Below the pieces are notes generated by a model. It was given only the letters and a program-made list of their open reading frames with translations, searched no databases and had not been told where the DNA came from. From Saccopteryx bilineata (lineage: Eukaryota; Chordata; Mammalia; Chiroptera; Emballonuridae), in NCBI RefSeq assembly GCF_036850765.1, contig NC_089493.1, positions 15,811,632 through 15,875,631 of the forward strand: a stretch of DNA of 64,000 nucleotides, given 5' to 3'. Position numbers and translations under genes: made by a program. Positions 46,801 to 56,822 of this stretch are shown piece after piece; the first letter of the stretch is position 1, and each line of letters begins with the position of its first letter.

Positions 46801-47796
46801 TTACTTGTGGCTCTGTTTTTTTTTGTTCTTTGTATCTGATTGGAGAACCCCCTTTAGTAATTCCTGGAGTGGGGGTTTTCTGATGATAAATTCCCTCATC
46901 TTTTCTGTATCTGTGAATGTTTTTATTTCTCCTTCGTATTTGAAGGATAGCTTTGATGGGTATAGTATTCGTGGCTGAAAGTTCCTCTCTTTCAGGACTT
47001 TAAATATTGGGGTCCACTCTCTTCTAGCTTGTAGAGTTTCTGCTGAGAAATCTGATGATAATCTAATGGGCCTTCCTTTATATGTTGTATTCTTCTTTTC
47101 CCTGGCTGCCTTGAGAATTTTTTCTTTGCTGTTGGTTTGTGTCAATTTCATTATGATATGCCTTGGAGTAGGTTTGTTGGGGTTAAGAAAACTTGGAGTT
47201 CTGTTTGCATCTTGAACTTGAGGCTTTAGTTCTTTCCACAGGCTTGGGAAGTTCTCATCAATTATTTGTTTAAGTATGTTCTCCATTCCATTTTCTCTCT
47301 CTTCTCCCTCTGATATACCTATTATTCTTATGTTATTCTTTTTGATGGAGTCAGATAATTCTTGTAGGGCTATCTCATTATTTTTAATTTTTGAGTCTCT
47401 TTCTTCTTCTCTCTGTTGTGCCTCAAGTTGCTTGTCTTCTATTTCACTAATCCTCTCTTCTATCTGACCTGTTCTATTAGCTAAGCTTGTTACTTCGTTT
47501 TTCAGCTCGTGAATTGAGTTTTTCATCTCTGTTTGATTTGTTTTTATAGTTTCAATTTCCTTGGACATATATTCTTTGTGTTCATGGAGTTGTTTTCTGA
47601 GCTCCCTATATCGCCTTTCTGTGTTTTCTTGTATATCTCGGAGGATTTTTAGGATTTCTATCTTGAATTCTCTGTCATTTAGCTCCAAGGTTTCCAATAT
47701 ATTAAATTTTTTCTCCATAGATTTTTCCTCATCTAGCTGTGTTACCTCTCTTTCTTTTGTATCCATGATATTCGATTTTCTCTTCCTTAATGGCAT
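46801..47796 (-). CDS. L1 ORF1p: RNA-binding chaperone
   Basis: The 331-residue frame is near the usual ORF1p length (338 in human). ORF1p trimers coat L1 RNA and act as a nucleic-acid chaperone. The order is a charged N-terminus (MPLRKRKSNIMD), a long coiled-coil (about residues 40-150, with heptads such as 'MKNSIHELKNEVTSLANRTG'), the RRM (about 155-250, 'NNIRIIGISEGEERENGMEN'), and the C-terminal domain (about 250-320, with 'ILKAAREKKNTTYKGRPIRL' and 'RILYPSKLSFKYEGE'), then a lysine-rich end. No break is seen. A second Met at residue 11 is an alternative start. Broken paralogues occur at 24.4-25.1 kb and 16.4-17.4 kb. Confidence 0.95.
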   Translation of the reverse strand: MPLRKRKSNIMDTKEREVTQLDEEKSMEKKFNILETLELNDREFKIEILKILRDIQENTERRYRELRKQLHEHKEYMSKEIETIKTNQTEMKNSIHELKNEVTSLANRTGQIEERISEIEDKQLEAQQREEERDSKIKNNEIALQELSDSIKKNNIRIIGISEGEERENGMENILKQIIDENFPSLWKELKPQVQDANRTPSFLNPNKPTPRHIIMKLTQTNSKEKILKAAREKKNTTYKGRPIRLSSDFSAETLQARREWTPIFKVLKERNFQPRILYPSKLSFKYEGEIKTFTDTEKMREFIIRKPPLQELLKGVLQSDTKNKKKQSHK

Positions 47797-49205
47797 CTGA
47801 GGGTGGTTTTGTTGATAGTATTAATGAGATTTAATAAAGAATAAAAAGTTAAAAAAAATAAAAAAATAACAAATCGAAAAGAGTTGTTTTTTTTAAAAAA
47901 AATTAATAATGAAATAAAGAAAAATAAAATAAAATAAAAATTTTTTAAAAAAGGAAATTATTCCCCCCCTCTTTTTTTCCTCTCCTCTCCTCTCCCCTCT
48001 TTCTTGAGAAAATCTTGTGATGGACTGTGAGTTATAACAAACAATGCCTGTGATGGAGGGCCTGAATTGGGGAAAAGTAATAAAGGGGCAAAAAAGAGAG
48101 AAAGAAAAAAAAAAAAAAAAAAAAGGAAAAAAAAAAAAAAAAAAAGAGCGTATGGACCCACAAAAAGCAAATAAGGAAAAAATTTGGGTCAAGAATAAAA
48201 TGATTTGCTTTTAGGTGTTGGTTTTCTAAGAGTTATGATGAGAGGAATAAGAGGAAAATGGAAAAATGGGGGGACAAATTAAAAACTTACTATTGTATTT
48301 AGTGGAACAAGAACTAGATAATATGGAGAGCCAGGGATGGGAGCACTGCTAGTGAGTTAAAAAGGTGAAGTAAAACCCCCCCAAAATGCCACAAACATAG
48401 GTTTGAGTCCCAGATAAGATAATTTGTTTGTTATTGAGGTTTGAATGAGAGGAGATGTAAAGGAGAAAGGAAGAAACTAATATAGAAGGAGAAAAGAAAG
48501 AGAGAGAGAGAAAAAAAGAGGGAACCACTAAAAGAAGAAAAAAGAAAGGAGAGAGAGAGAGAGAGAGAGAGTTAAGGGTTTTGGAGTGCAACCCTCATAG
48601 AGAGAAAGGAAGAGAAGAGAAAAGATAATGGGAGATGTAACACTTATGGGTAGTGTAGTTCCAGGAGAGGAGAGAGTAAGACCGGTAGAGAGTTAATCGG
48701 CCAAATTGGAGGAGGGAAAAAAAGTCTCAAGAATGAAGATAAGAGAAACAAACGAACAAATATAATAAAATGGGATAGGTTATAAAGTCTGCAGATTATT
48801 CTTGATTTTGAGAGGTTATCTTCTTGCTTTTTCTTTTCTCTCCCTCTTCCTGGTCGGTGACTCTGTACCCCGGGTTCTGCCCCTTTGGCACGCTCAGGTA
48901 GAGGTTTGCAGTTGATAAGTCTCTATGGCAATGTCATGTATTGTGCTTTATTCTCGTTGGGAGTCGAGGCTCATTAGCATTTATAGGCTCCGACAGTGAG
49001 AGAGTCCGTGTTCCTGGAGCCTTTCTCCTAGTCTTTCCTTCCTCAATTAGTAGCCTGATAGTCCAGGTATGGGGTTGCTGCTGCCTCTGCCTGGATAGTA
49101 AGAGGCTCAAATTGCTGGCAACTCCCCACTCTATTTCCACTCAGCACAGGGCTCTGGGTAAGGCTCAGTCAGTCAGAGCTGCTAGCATAATCAGGCGGGC
49201 TTTCC

Positions 49206-49800
49206 GCCCACTCGAAGACCTCTGGCTCTGCCACTCTATCCGGTAACACAAGCGGACGCCCACTTCCGGGGTGCTTGGAGGAAACTCTCACTCACTGTCT
49301 GCAACCAGGATATCCGGCCAGCAGTCTCACGCTCTGAGTGAAACCCCCAACCGCAGGGAAATGTTGCAGCGTTGGAATTGAGTCTCGCTCCGTCCCCGTG
49401 TGCGGCTTTTGCAAGGCGCTGGGGCGTCCCGAGATTCCGCTTTGGCCCACACAAAGGCCCCTGACTCTGCCCCTCTGTGCGATAACACGGGCACGCACTG
49501 CCGAGGCACTCGGAGGAATCGCTCACTCCTTATCTGCGCGCGCAAACCAGGATATGAGGCCGGCCCCGTTTCCCTCTGAGTGAAATAGCCTCCAGCACGG
49601 AAAATCTCCACCGTTGTTATTAGTTCTCACTCCCTCCCGTGCGTGGCTTTCCCAGGGCGCTGGGGCTGCCCAGAGACTCTGCCCTCAGCCCACAGAAAGG
49701 CCTCTGACCCTGCCTCTCCGTGGGGCAACACGGGCACCCACTTCCGCGGCTTAGGAAGAAATCTCTCTTCCACTAACTGCGCACCGACCAGGAGACCGGG
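49206..49800 (-). repeat. About 2.4 tandem units of ~240 bp in the L1 5'UTR
   Basis: Landmarks recur at even spacing: 'aacac(a/gg)' at 49245, 49484 and 49727; 'accaggata' and 'tctgagtgaaa' in units one and two; 'ggcgctgggg' and 'cccaca(c/g)aaag' closing both. The period is 239-243 bp and the units differ by many substitutions. The arrangement recalls the promoter monomers of mouse L1. Confidence 0.75.
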
Positions 49801-49875
49801 TAAAATGGCCGCTCCGCTTGTCTTTCTTTGTTTGGGTTTGGCGCGAGTGTTAGCTTGTATTGCCCGGGTTGCCAC
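49627..49875 (-). other. Sense upstream frame in the young L1 5'UTR (82 aa)
   Basis: A sense-strand frame starting MATRAIQANTRAKPKQRK is shared with the second L1 copy (63659-63907) at the same length. It overlaps the antisense frame. It is arginine- and proline-rich with no domain. It could act as an upstream ORF limiting ORF1 translation, or be a chance frame in GC-rich DNA. Confidence 0.25.
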
Positions 49876-50080
49876 AGGATCAGATTTTCCTCGGCTTGGA
49901 TCTCTGAGCCACAGCCTGGTTCGGCCGTTTTTGCTGCGGCGGCCTGGATCTATTCACCCCCTTTGCCCGCCTCAGTTTCTATATTCACAGTTACCAGAGA
50001 AAGCCGCCCCGTTTAGGTTAGTGAGGAAGGCGGAGCATTTCTTACTCCCTATTTCCTTCGGGGTTTGGTTATATATTTAG
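49643..50080 (+). CDS. Candidate antisense L1 5'UTR ORF (145 aa), ORF0-like position
   Basis: An open frame runs antisense to the L1 through the conserved 5'UTR, ending 'FGVWLYI'. A second in-frame Met (M55, start MAAPLVFLCLGLARVLA) begins a hydrophobic stretch that looks like a signal or membrane segment. The same frame, with the same stop, occurs antisense in the second young L1 (63454-63954). Primate L1 has an antisense 5'UTR ORF called ORF0; this protein shows no visible relation to it. GC-rich DNA has few stops, and a sense frame of 82 codons also overlaps both copies. Coding status is therefore unproven. Confidence 0.35.
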   Translation: MAFPGRWGCPETLPSAHRKASDPASPWGNTGTHFRGLGRNLSSTNCAPTRRPGKMAAPLVFLCLGLARVLACIARVATGSDFPRLGSLSHSLVRPFLLRRPGSIHPLCPPQFLYSQLPEKAAPFRLVRKAEHFLLPISFGVWLYI

Positions 50081-50248
50081 CCAATTTTTCACTCAATCAT
50101 ACCTTTGGGTGTATTGCGAAGAATCTGGAAGCTCCAAGTATAGGTTTTTCTGTTTCTGGTTGAAGATCTTGTTGAGTTTTGGGGGAGATTTATCGGTATC
50201 GCTTCCTACTCCGCCATTACTCTGACGTCATCTCCTGACTTTTTTTTT

Positions 50249-50730
50249 AATATTAACCCGGCATCCTGCAATTTTGCTACAATTGCTCATTAGTTCCACA
50301 AGCTTTTCTGTCAATTCTTTTAGATTTTTCTATGTAGATGATTATATCATCTGTGAACAAAGACATTTTTTTTCTTCCTTCTTAATTAATTTGTATGTAT
50401 TTCCTTTCCTTTCTTTTCCTTTCTTTTCCTTTCCTTTCTTTTCCTTTCCTTTCCTTTCCTTTCCTTTCCTTTCCTTTCCTTTCCTTTCCTTTCCTTTCCT
50501 TTCCTTTCCTTTCCTTTCCTTTCCTTTCCTTTCCTTCCCTTCCCTTCCCTTCCCTTCCCTTCCCTTCTTTTCCTTCTTTTCTCTTATTGTATTTTCTAGA
50601 ACTTTCAATATACTGTTAAAAAAGCTTGGCAAGAGAGATGGGGATATCTTTTTCCTAGTACCTGACCTTAGCAGAAAAGCTTTAAATTTCTCTACATTTT
50701 CTCACATCCTGATCACTCTGTAATGTTACG
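50249..50730 (-). mobile_element. Old L1 (right part) with expanded (TTCCT)n tract
   Basis: Continues the L1 split by the young insertion. 'gattatatcatctgtgaacaaaga' corresponds to the RT catalytic region and 'aaaaagcttggcaagagagatgg' to later ORF2. A pentanucleotide microsatellite at 50401-50580 has expanded inside it. No functional frame remains. Confidence 0.75.
50401..50580 (+). repeat. (TTCCT)n / (TTCCC)n pentanucleotide microsatellite
   Basis: About 180 bp of TTCCT units (early ones interrupted by TTCTT), changing to TTCCC units near 50535-50565. The repeating FPFLS-type frames are artefacts of the repeat. Confidence 0.97.
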
Positions 50731-52747
50731 TAACCACAACTGTGGCTGAACTCTTCCTTTAAACCATACAAAGTCAACTTGTAGCTCTCTGAATAAAAAA
50801 AAAAAATCAGTGGATAATTTTTTTTTTGTTTTGTTTTCATCTTATATGACTTTTCTAGATCTCAAAACTCTCTCTCTTTTGGTTTCCATAATACTGATTT
50901 CCTTCTGATGGTCTTATTCTGTCATATTTCAAAAGCTATTCAAGGTTTTATCTTAGCCTTTCTTCTTTCCAGGCCTTACCTTGCATCTCTGGGTGATCTT
51001 GTCCTTTAATTTTATAACTATATAAATCTTAATGAAAAACAATCATATAGTTTAAGCCAAGATCCTTCCTGAGTTTTAGACTTTTATTTCTCTTGTCTTC
51101 TGCACACCATTCTTTCTCTGTGGATATTTAGAAAAATCTCTAAGCACAGCTTCCCCCAACCCATACTAACTTTTCTTAAATCTTTTTGTATTGCTAAGAG
51201 CTTGGTCTCTGATATAATTTTTTTCAGAAAAATGTGATCACAGGTATTAAAAATTGACCAAAGCAGTAATTCTAATCACTGTACATTTAAATAAACACAA
51301 AAGAATTCTTTACCCAAAATTCCCACTGCTTGGATCAGTGACAAATGGTAACATTCTAGTGGCTCAACGAACTCTAAGGGCCTAGCAAATAGTCTCTAAG
51401 GCTCTTATAAAAGGAATCAGAGGTTATGGCATAGCTAATCAAATAACATGAATAGAATTCCCTGCCCTGATGATTCCAAAAGGAAAAAATATTCACCAGC
51501 TTATTTTTATAGTTTTTATAAAATTCGTAGCTCTTACTCAAAATGATGAATGCCCATTGGTTGATGGCTAGGATGGGTTTATTATGACTGACTCTCTAGG
51601 TGCTAGTGAATAGGAGAAGCTTGTTCAGTCAGCTAAGCAGTAGATTTCAGGCTACCCTAGGAAGTATGAAAATAAATCCTAGAAGTTATTACTGGAAATG
51701 AAAAAAGAAAAATTTAGAATACACCCACAAGAGGCATGTTAATCAGTCATGACCTCCATTTTTCTGGGGTCATACAGCTAGTGGAGGTGTGTCAGAGACT
51801 GGATTGCGTATCAGTCAAGATGGAGTAGGTTGATAGAAACAATCCATTCAGGTTTTTATCTTCCCAGTTGACAATTTCTCATAATAAAGGACTTAGCACA
51901 GGTCAAATAACTAGGTATCCACAGATAGGAGAAAAGAAGGTGTGTGTATGTGTTGAGATCACCCTCTTGTACTGTCACCACATTTCTCAAAATCAACACA
52001 AATAAATCTAACTTATTATCTTCCATCACAATCCTCTTCTTCCAAATAAATTTCCTTTCTATGAAAATCCACTTCTGTATCATGACCAGGTGTGCTACCT
52101 GGAAGCCTAGGAATCAAGCTCAACATCCTTCTTTGTCCCCACCTGCTCAGTCCATGTTCTAAATACCTGCTGAATGCATGTTCTTTTTTTTTATCCTCAC
52201 TACCTGAATTATAATTCTCATCATAGCTCTGGAGTATCTTTCTCCAGATATACCCCTCCCAGCAGTTACCTGAGAGGCACCAGAATAATGACTTACACAT
52301 GTAAATACTATTATGAGTATCTACTTCCCTTCAGTTAAAAAAAGTTGTTCAGTGTTAAAAAGCACAGCAAGACAAATGATAATACATTTGGCTAGATGGT
52401 TTTAAGCATTCCTTTTGGATTCACCATTTTACATATCTACAATTAGCATTTATATTAGAAACAAGGAAAGTTACACCAAAGTCATCACTGGTTGTCTGTA
52501 GTGACCAATTTGTCTGTGCATTTCAATTGTTTTCCTTTTTCGGTTTTTTTTTTTATGCCTATTCAGAAACTTTTTGGCCTGAGATTAGAATTTAATACTG
52601 TCATTGGTACTGTCATCAAATAAAAATTCCTAATTCTTAATATGTGCTGGACCCTTTGGGCATACATGCATCTATCTAAAGTGGTCCTGATATTAAGGCA
52701 CTATCTATCTCATTTAACTTGAGTCATCCTAATCCCTTACTGGTAAT
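50731..52747. other. Unique sequence, nothing recognised
   Basis: No supported gene or named repeat. Frames at 51856-52300 on both strands have no motif. Confidence 0.3.
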
Positions 52748-52755
52748 AATAACAA

Positions 52756-53130
52756 TTTTTTTTTCTTTTTTGCACTTTTCCAAAACTGGAAACGGGGAGG
52801 CAGTGAGACAGACTTCCGTATGCGCCGACCGGAATCCACCTGGCATGCCCACCAGGGGGCGATGCTCTGCCCATCTGGGGTGTCGCTTTGTTGCATCCAG
52901 AGCCATTCTAGCGCCTGAGGCAGAGGCCACAGAGCCATCCTTAACACCTGGGCCATCTTTGCTCCAATGGAGCCTCGGCTGCTTAAGGGGAAGAGAGAGA
53001 CAGAGAGGAAGAAGAAGGGGAGGGGTGGAGAAGCAGATGGGCGCTTCTCCTGTGTGCCCTGGCCAGGAATCGAACCCGGGACTCCTGCACGCCAGGCCAA
53101 TGCTCTACCACTGAGCCAACAGGCCAGGAC
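52756..53130 (-). mobile_element. Long Rhin-type SINE, minus strand, 8-bp TSD
   Basis: Body and head in reverse complement. The right end is 'ctgagccaacaggccagga', with a box-B complement near 53070 ('ggaatcgaacccggg'). AATAACAA at 52748-52755 and 53132-53139 is a short duplication. Same family as the SINEs at 14 kb and 17.7 kb, with more substitutions. Confidence 0.9.
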
Positions 53131-53139
53131 CAATAACAA

Positions 53140-55436
53140 CGTTTTTATGATGTTTCAAGAAGGTCTTGTAGAGCCATGCATCAACAGTGCCTCCCTTGTT
53201 CTTAGAATATATCTGTAATGTATTCCTCTTACAAGAATGAAAGGCCCTGATGTGTTAATTTATAACAGAAGGGATTATGCAAGTACTCATAGTTAAAAGG
53301 ACTATTTTTTTAACTCACGTCAAATACTTTTTTTAATCCCTTAGTCAGTATCTAAGCATTAATGAATATCTAAATATTATACTAAATAATATCTCATATC
53401 TAGCATATAATATATAAAATTCTACAGTTAATAAATATTGTACTTACATGTTTGGGGATGATTATCTTGTTCTAGATCTCTAAATATATTTTGTGTGAAG
53501 GGAGTGCATGCCATGAAGCCTAGAGTTGTACAGACTAATGGAAAATCACAGAGTATACACATGGACACATGGTTTATATATGTATGTTTATATATATATG
53601 CTTTTAGGTGAGTGCATTCTTTTAATTTAGTCCTCTGTAAATATGAGTCCACCTAGTCTTCTTGATTGAATCATTCATTCATTATTTCTTTCACTCATTT
53701 CATCATTGATTCAATGAGTGATAATATTAATAACAACAAACATTTACATATGCAAATTTATAGAATATATGTAAATGACACACAATTATCTTCTTTTTGA
53801 GAAAAACTTTGTTTATTTCAAGTATATGCTTTCATTGGCTGTGAATGGAAAAAATCTATTAGTGAGCATCTTCTGGAAGATAAATCATTCAGAATGTTCT
53901 TGTTTCTGTTTTTTCTAGAAAAGCCATTTCTATGAATTTTATGTAGTCGAACTGATAACATGGGGAATGTTATGCTTATAATTTATTTTAAAACACTTTA
54001 GTATGGAGCGTGTGATAAAAATGTGTGTTCTGATGTCAATCTGCATCCTAGCCTACAGTTGTCCTTATCTAACATTCACACCCCAGTAAAATCCCTCTCC
54101 CATTAATCGGAGTGACCACACTCAGAAACAGTCACTCTCAAGGAGATATTTGGAATTCTTTTACCTCAGTTCAACTCCCTTAATATTCAGCACAATGACT
54201 GCTAGAAAGAGACAACATGACTAAAATTAGTGGTATTAGAAAGACGTGGATTGACAACAATATTTTAGAGAAAGCCCTTGTCTTTCTATGAACAGGGAGG
54301 GTATAGAATCTAGCAGACCCTTTATCCTTTATCCTTGGGAAGAGTACTTGGCCTTGACCGCTGAGTGAATCTGTATCCTGCCACAAGTATGGAAAGGTCT
54401 TAGTTGCCTGAGAGTAGATTAACTTAATCCTGCCCTTGACTCAAGTGACTCTTTCATGTGAAGTATTTTGGGATCTGTAAAAAGAACAGAAACCAGGGAC
54501 TTTACCCACTTTACAGAAGAGATTATATGACTATTTATTCATGCTTGCTAAATCTGTCTAGATATTTTGCTGACTTTGGCCTGAGATTTTCTTTCATTGA
54601 AACCTGGTAATGAGCCATGTGGAAGAGTAGCAAACCTGTAATTATTGGTATCTACTAAGATACACCAAATAGAACTTAATAGATAGGGTGATCAAACTGA
54701 TTTGAACTAGTTCACAGTAAGTTCTTTTCAGTGTCACTTATGTGACATTCTTTTACTGACATGCTTGGCCCAATTAGTAGTTATTAAATATATCATTAAC
54801 TTAATTGAATATTATTTCAAATTAAATTAAAATTAACCATATACAGAGAGATCTTAATAATGGAAATATAGTGGTCTTAGTTTATTTAACATAAAAAAAA
54901 GTCAGGAACATTTTTTTCTTTTTTTTCTTTTTGGTATGATTAAGTGGAAATAACACTTTGTTGGACATTTGTGAAGTTGGCTCTTAAAAGAAGTCATGTA
55001 ACATAGTGAAGAAAAAGAAAATTGGTTTTTGACATGGATAGCTAAGTTGTTACACAAGTTCTATCTTTGATAAGGTGACTCCCAATGGAAATTTCATTGA
55101 TTCTTGCTTGCTTTTTATTTATTTCTGTAAATAAAGAAGTAAAGCTAGTCTTATTGATTAAATCATTCATTCATTATTTTATCATTGATTCAATAAAGGA
55201 TAATATTAATAACAATAAACATTTAGTCTTCATTTTTTAATTTATTTTGAACACTTCATATTCTCTAACATATTTAACCACTAAGCCAACCTTGTGAATT
55301 AAAGACTGAAGCACAGATGTACCCAACTCTTAGGGTCCTTTTGGTGAATTACAGTAGTGACCAATAAATTCAAGGTCCTAAAAGTCACTCATCAAACCTT
55401 CTCAAGAGTGTATAATGAAAACAAGTTGTTATGGAC
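53140..55436. other. Unique AT-rich sequence
   Basis: Two similar 'gattgaatcattcattcattat' stretches near 53662 and 55157, each followed by 'gattcaat(g/a)a' and 'ataatattaataacaa', form a dispersed low-copy repeat about 1.5 kb apart. No gene supported. Confidence 0.4.
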
Positions 55437-55640
55437 TGAATTTGTTCCCTCAAAATTTGTATGTTGAAGTTTCAACCCCTAGTACCTAATCAATTGCATT
55501 TTGAGATAGGGACCTTAAAGAGATCAATTAGTGAAAATGAGATCATCAATGTGGGCCCTACTCCAATTTGACTGGTGTCTTTTTAAGAAGAGAAAACTTG
55601 GACACAGACATGTGTAGGAGGAAGACAATATAAGAACACA

Positions 55641-55881
55641 ATGAGACTCAGAGACGTGGCCAAGAATGTGAATGTGATGGTAAGGGGGGGGGCGGAGAAG
55701 AGGTAGGGGTGGGGGGAGGGGAGGGGCACAAAGAAAACCAGATAGAAGGTGACGGAAGACAATTTGACTTTGGGTGAGGGGTATGCAATATAATCAAATG
55801 TCAAAATAATCTGGAGATGTTGTCTCTGAACATATGTACCCTGATTTATCAATGTCACCCCATAAAAATTAATAAAAAAAG
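55641..55881 (+). mobile_element. 5'-truncated L1 3' end with short TSD
   Basis: Only about 240 bp of L1 3'UTR: 'atgagactcagagacgtgg', a G-rich tract (55683-55728), 'gatagaaggtgacgg' and 'aatgtcaccccataaaaattaat' plus an A-run. AAGAACACA just before (about 55632-55640) and after (about 55880-55888) is the likely duplication. Confidence 0.85.
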
Positions 55882-56006
55882 AACACAGCAGAAGACAGTC
55901 ATCTATAAGCCCAAAAGAGGTCTCAGAATAAACCAACACTGCAAACACCTTGATGTTATACTTCTAGCCTCCAGAATTGTAAGAAAATAAATTTCTGTGT
56001 TTAAGC

Positions 56007-56304
56007 CAGTGGTCCCCAACCTTTTTTTGGGCCACGGACTGGTTTAATGTCAGAAAATATTTTCACGGATCGGCCTTTAGGGTGGGATGGATAAATGTAT
56101 CACGTGACCGAGACAAGCGTCAAGAGTGAGTCTTAGATGGATGTAACAGAGGGAATCTGGTCATTTTTAAAAAATAAAACATCGTTCAGACTTAAATATA
56201 AATAAAACGGAAATAATGTAAGTCACTTATTCTTTTTCTGCGGACCAGTACCAAATGGCCCACGGACCGGTACTGGTCCGCGGCCCGGGGTTTGAGGATC
56301 ACTG
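56007..56304. mobile_element. Non-autonomous hAT element, 298 bp, 8-bp TSD
   Basis: The ends are CAGTGGTCCCCAACC and, on the other strand, CAGTGATCCTCAAACC. GTTTAAGC at 55999-56006 and 56305-56312 is an exact 8-bp duplication. Subterminal 'ggccacggactgg' and 'ccaaatggcccacggaccgg' are partial inverted repeats. No transposase frame. A different family from the one at 22054. Confidence 0.9.
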
Positions 56305-56822
56305 GTTTAAGCCACTTATCCTGTGATACTTTGTTGTGCCTGCCCTGGCAAACCAATGCACAATTTTAGATCCAATTTTGGTATGATATATGACACATAT
56401 TAACTCAACATTTATTCACATGCACTAAAATATCATTTCATATATAGTCTGTTCTGTTGGCTTGTAGATATCCCAGCTCTCTTTTATTTTTCATATTCCA
56501 ACTACTACTTTGCAAGAAAAGTCTCCTGAAGCAAATGCCAAAACTGCACAGGAAGAATTCTGTCACACATACAGGCCAAAACTCCAGAGTTTGTGGATGG
56601 ACACCATATGGCTGAGGAATTTAGCTTAATGTATCATTCTTAAGTGTGCGGGTTGCCTGGATTTTTATATTCTAATCATCAAAAGTGGTGAGTATTTTAA
56701 AACTATTTTAGACAACCCAACTATTTTGAGTTCATTATATTTTACCACAGAGAACGATTTCTAATATTTATCATGCTGATTAACATGTCATTATGTTTAA
56801 TAATTTTTTAAAAATTCACATA

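Larger units (their letters stand above)
47797..50235 (-). promoter_or_regulatory. Young L1 5'UTR and promoter
   Basis: About 2.4 kb on the minus strand. The 5' 1.4 kb (about 48850-50235) is GC- and CpG-rich. It begins GGAGATGACGTCAGAG, containing a palindromic CRE (50223-50230), with an ATGGCGG core just downstream that could bind YY1, a factor that positions human L1 initiation. About 240-bp repeated units follow (49206-49800). The ORF1-proximal 0.9 kb is AG-rich with long A and GA runs (48090-48145 and 48480-48572). It also holds an antisense frame at 49643-50080. Confidence 0.8.
42350..50248 (-). mobile_element. Full-length young L1 with intact ORF1 and ORF2
   Basis: The element spans about 42363-50235 (roughly 7.9 kb). 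TGAC followed by nine T flanks it at 42350-42362 and 50236-50248, and the right copy is followed by AA, giving the TTTT/AA site preferred by L1 endonuclease. The order on the minus strand is 5'UTR (47797-50235), ORF1, a 326-bp inter-ORF region, ORF2, a 3'UTR with a G-rich tract, and an A-rich tail. Both ORFs are open, so this copy could be retrotransposition-competent, though activity cannot be judged from sequence alone. It inserted into an older L1. Confidence 0.95.
55437..56370 (+). repeat. Ancient mammalian LTR-like repeat, interrupted by L1 and hAT
   Basis: The sequence 'ttatggactgaatttgttccc', then 'gactggtgtctttttaagaagag', 'cttctagcctccagaattgtaag' and 'cactta' is the sense copy of the repeat seen in reverse at 18164-18640. 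An L1 tail (55641-55881) and a hAT element (56007-56304) inserted into it later. Confidence 0.65.

Noticed and set aside
50274..50723. 149-codon plus-strand frame with FPFLS repeats and its minus counterpart rich in KGKE
   Set aside because: Produced entirely by the pentanucleotide microsatellite.
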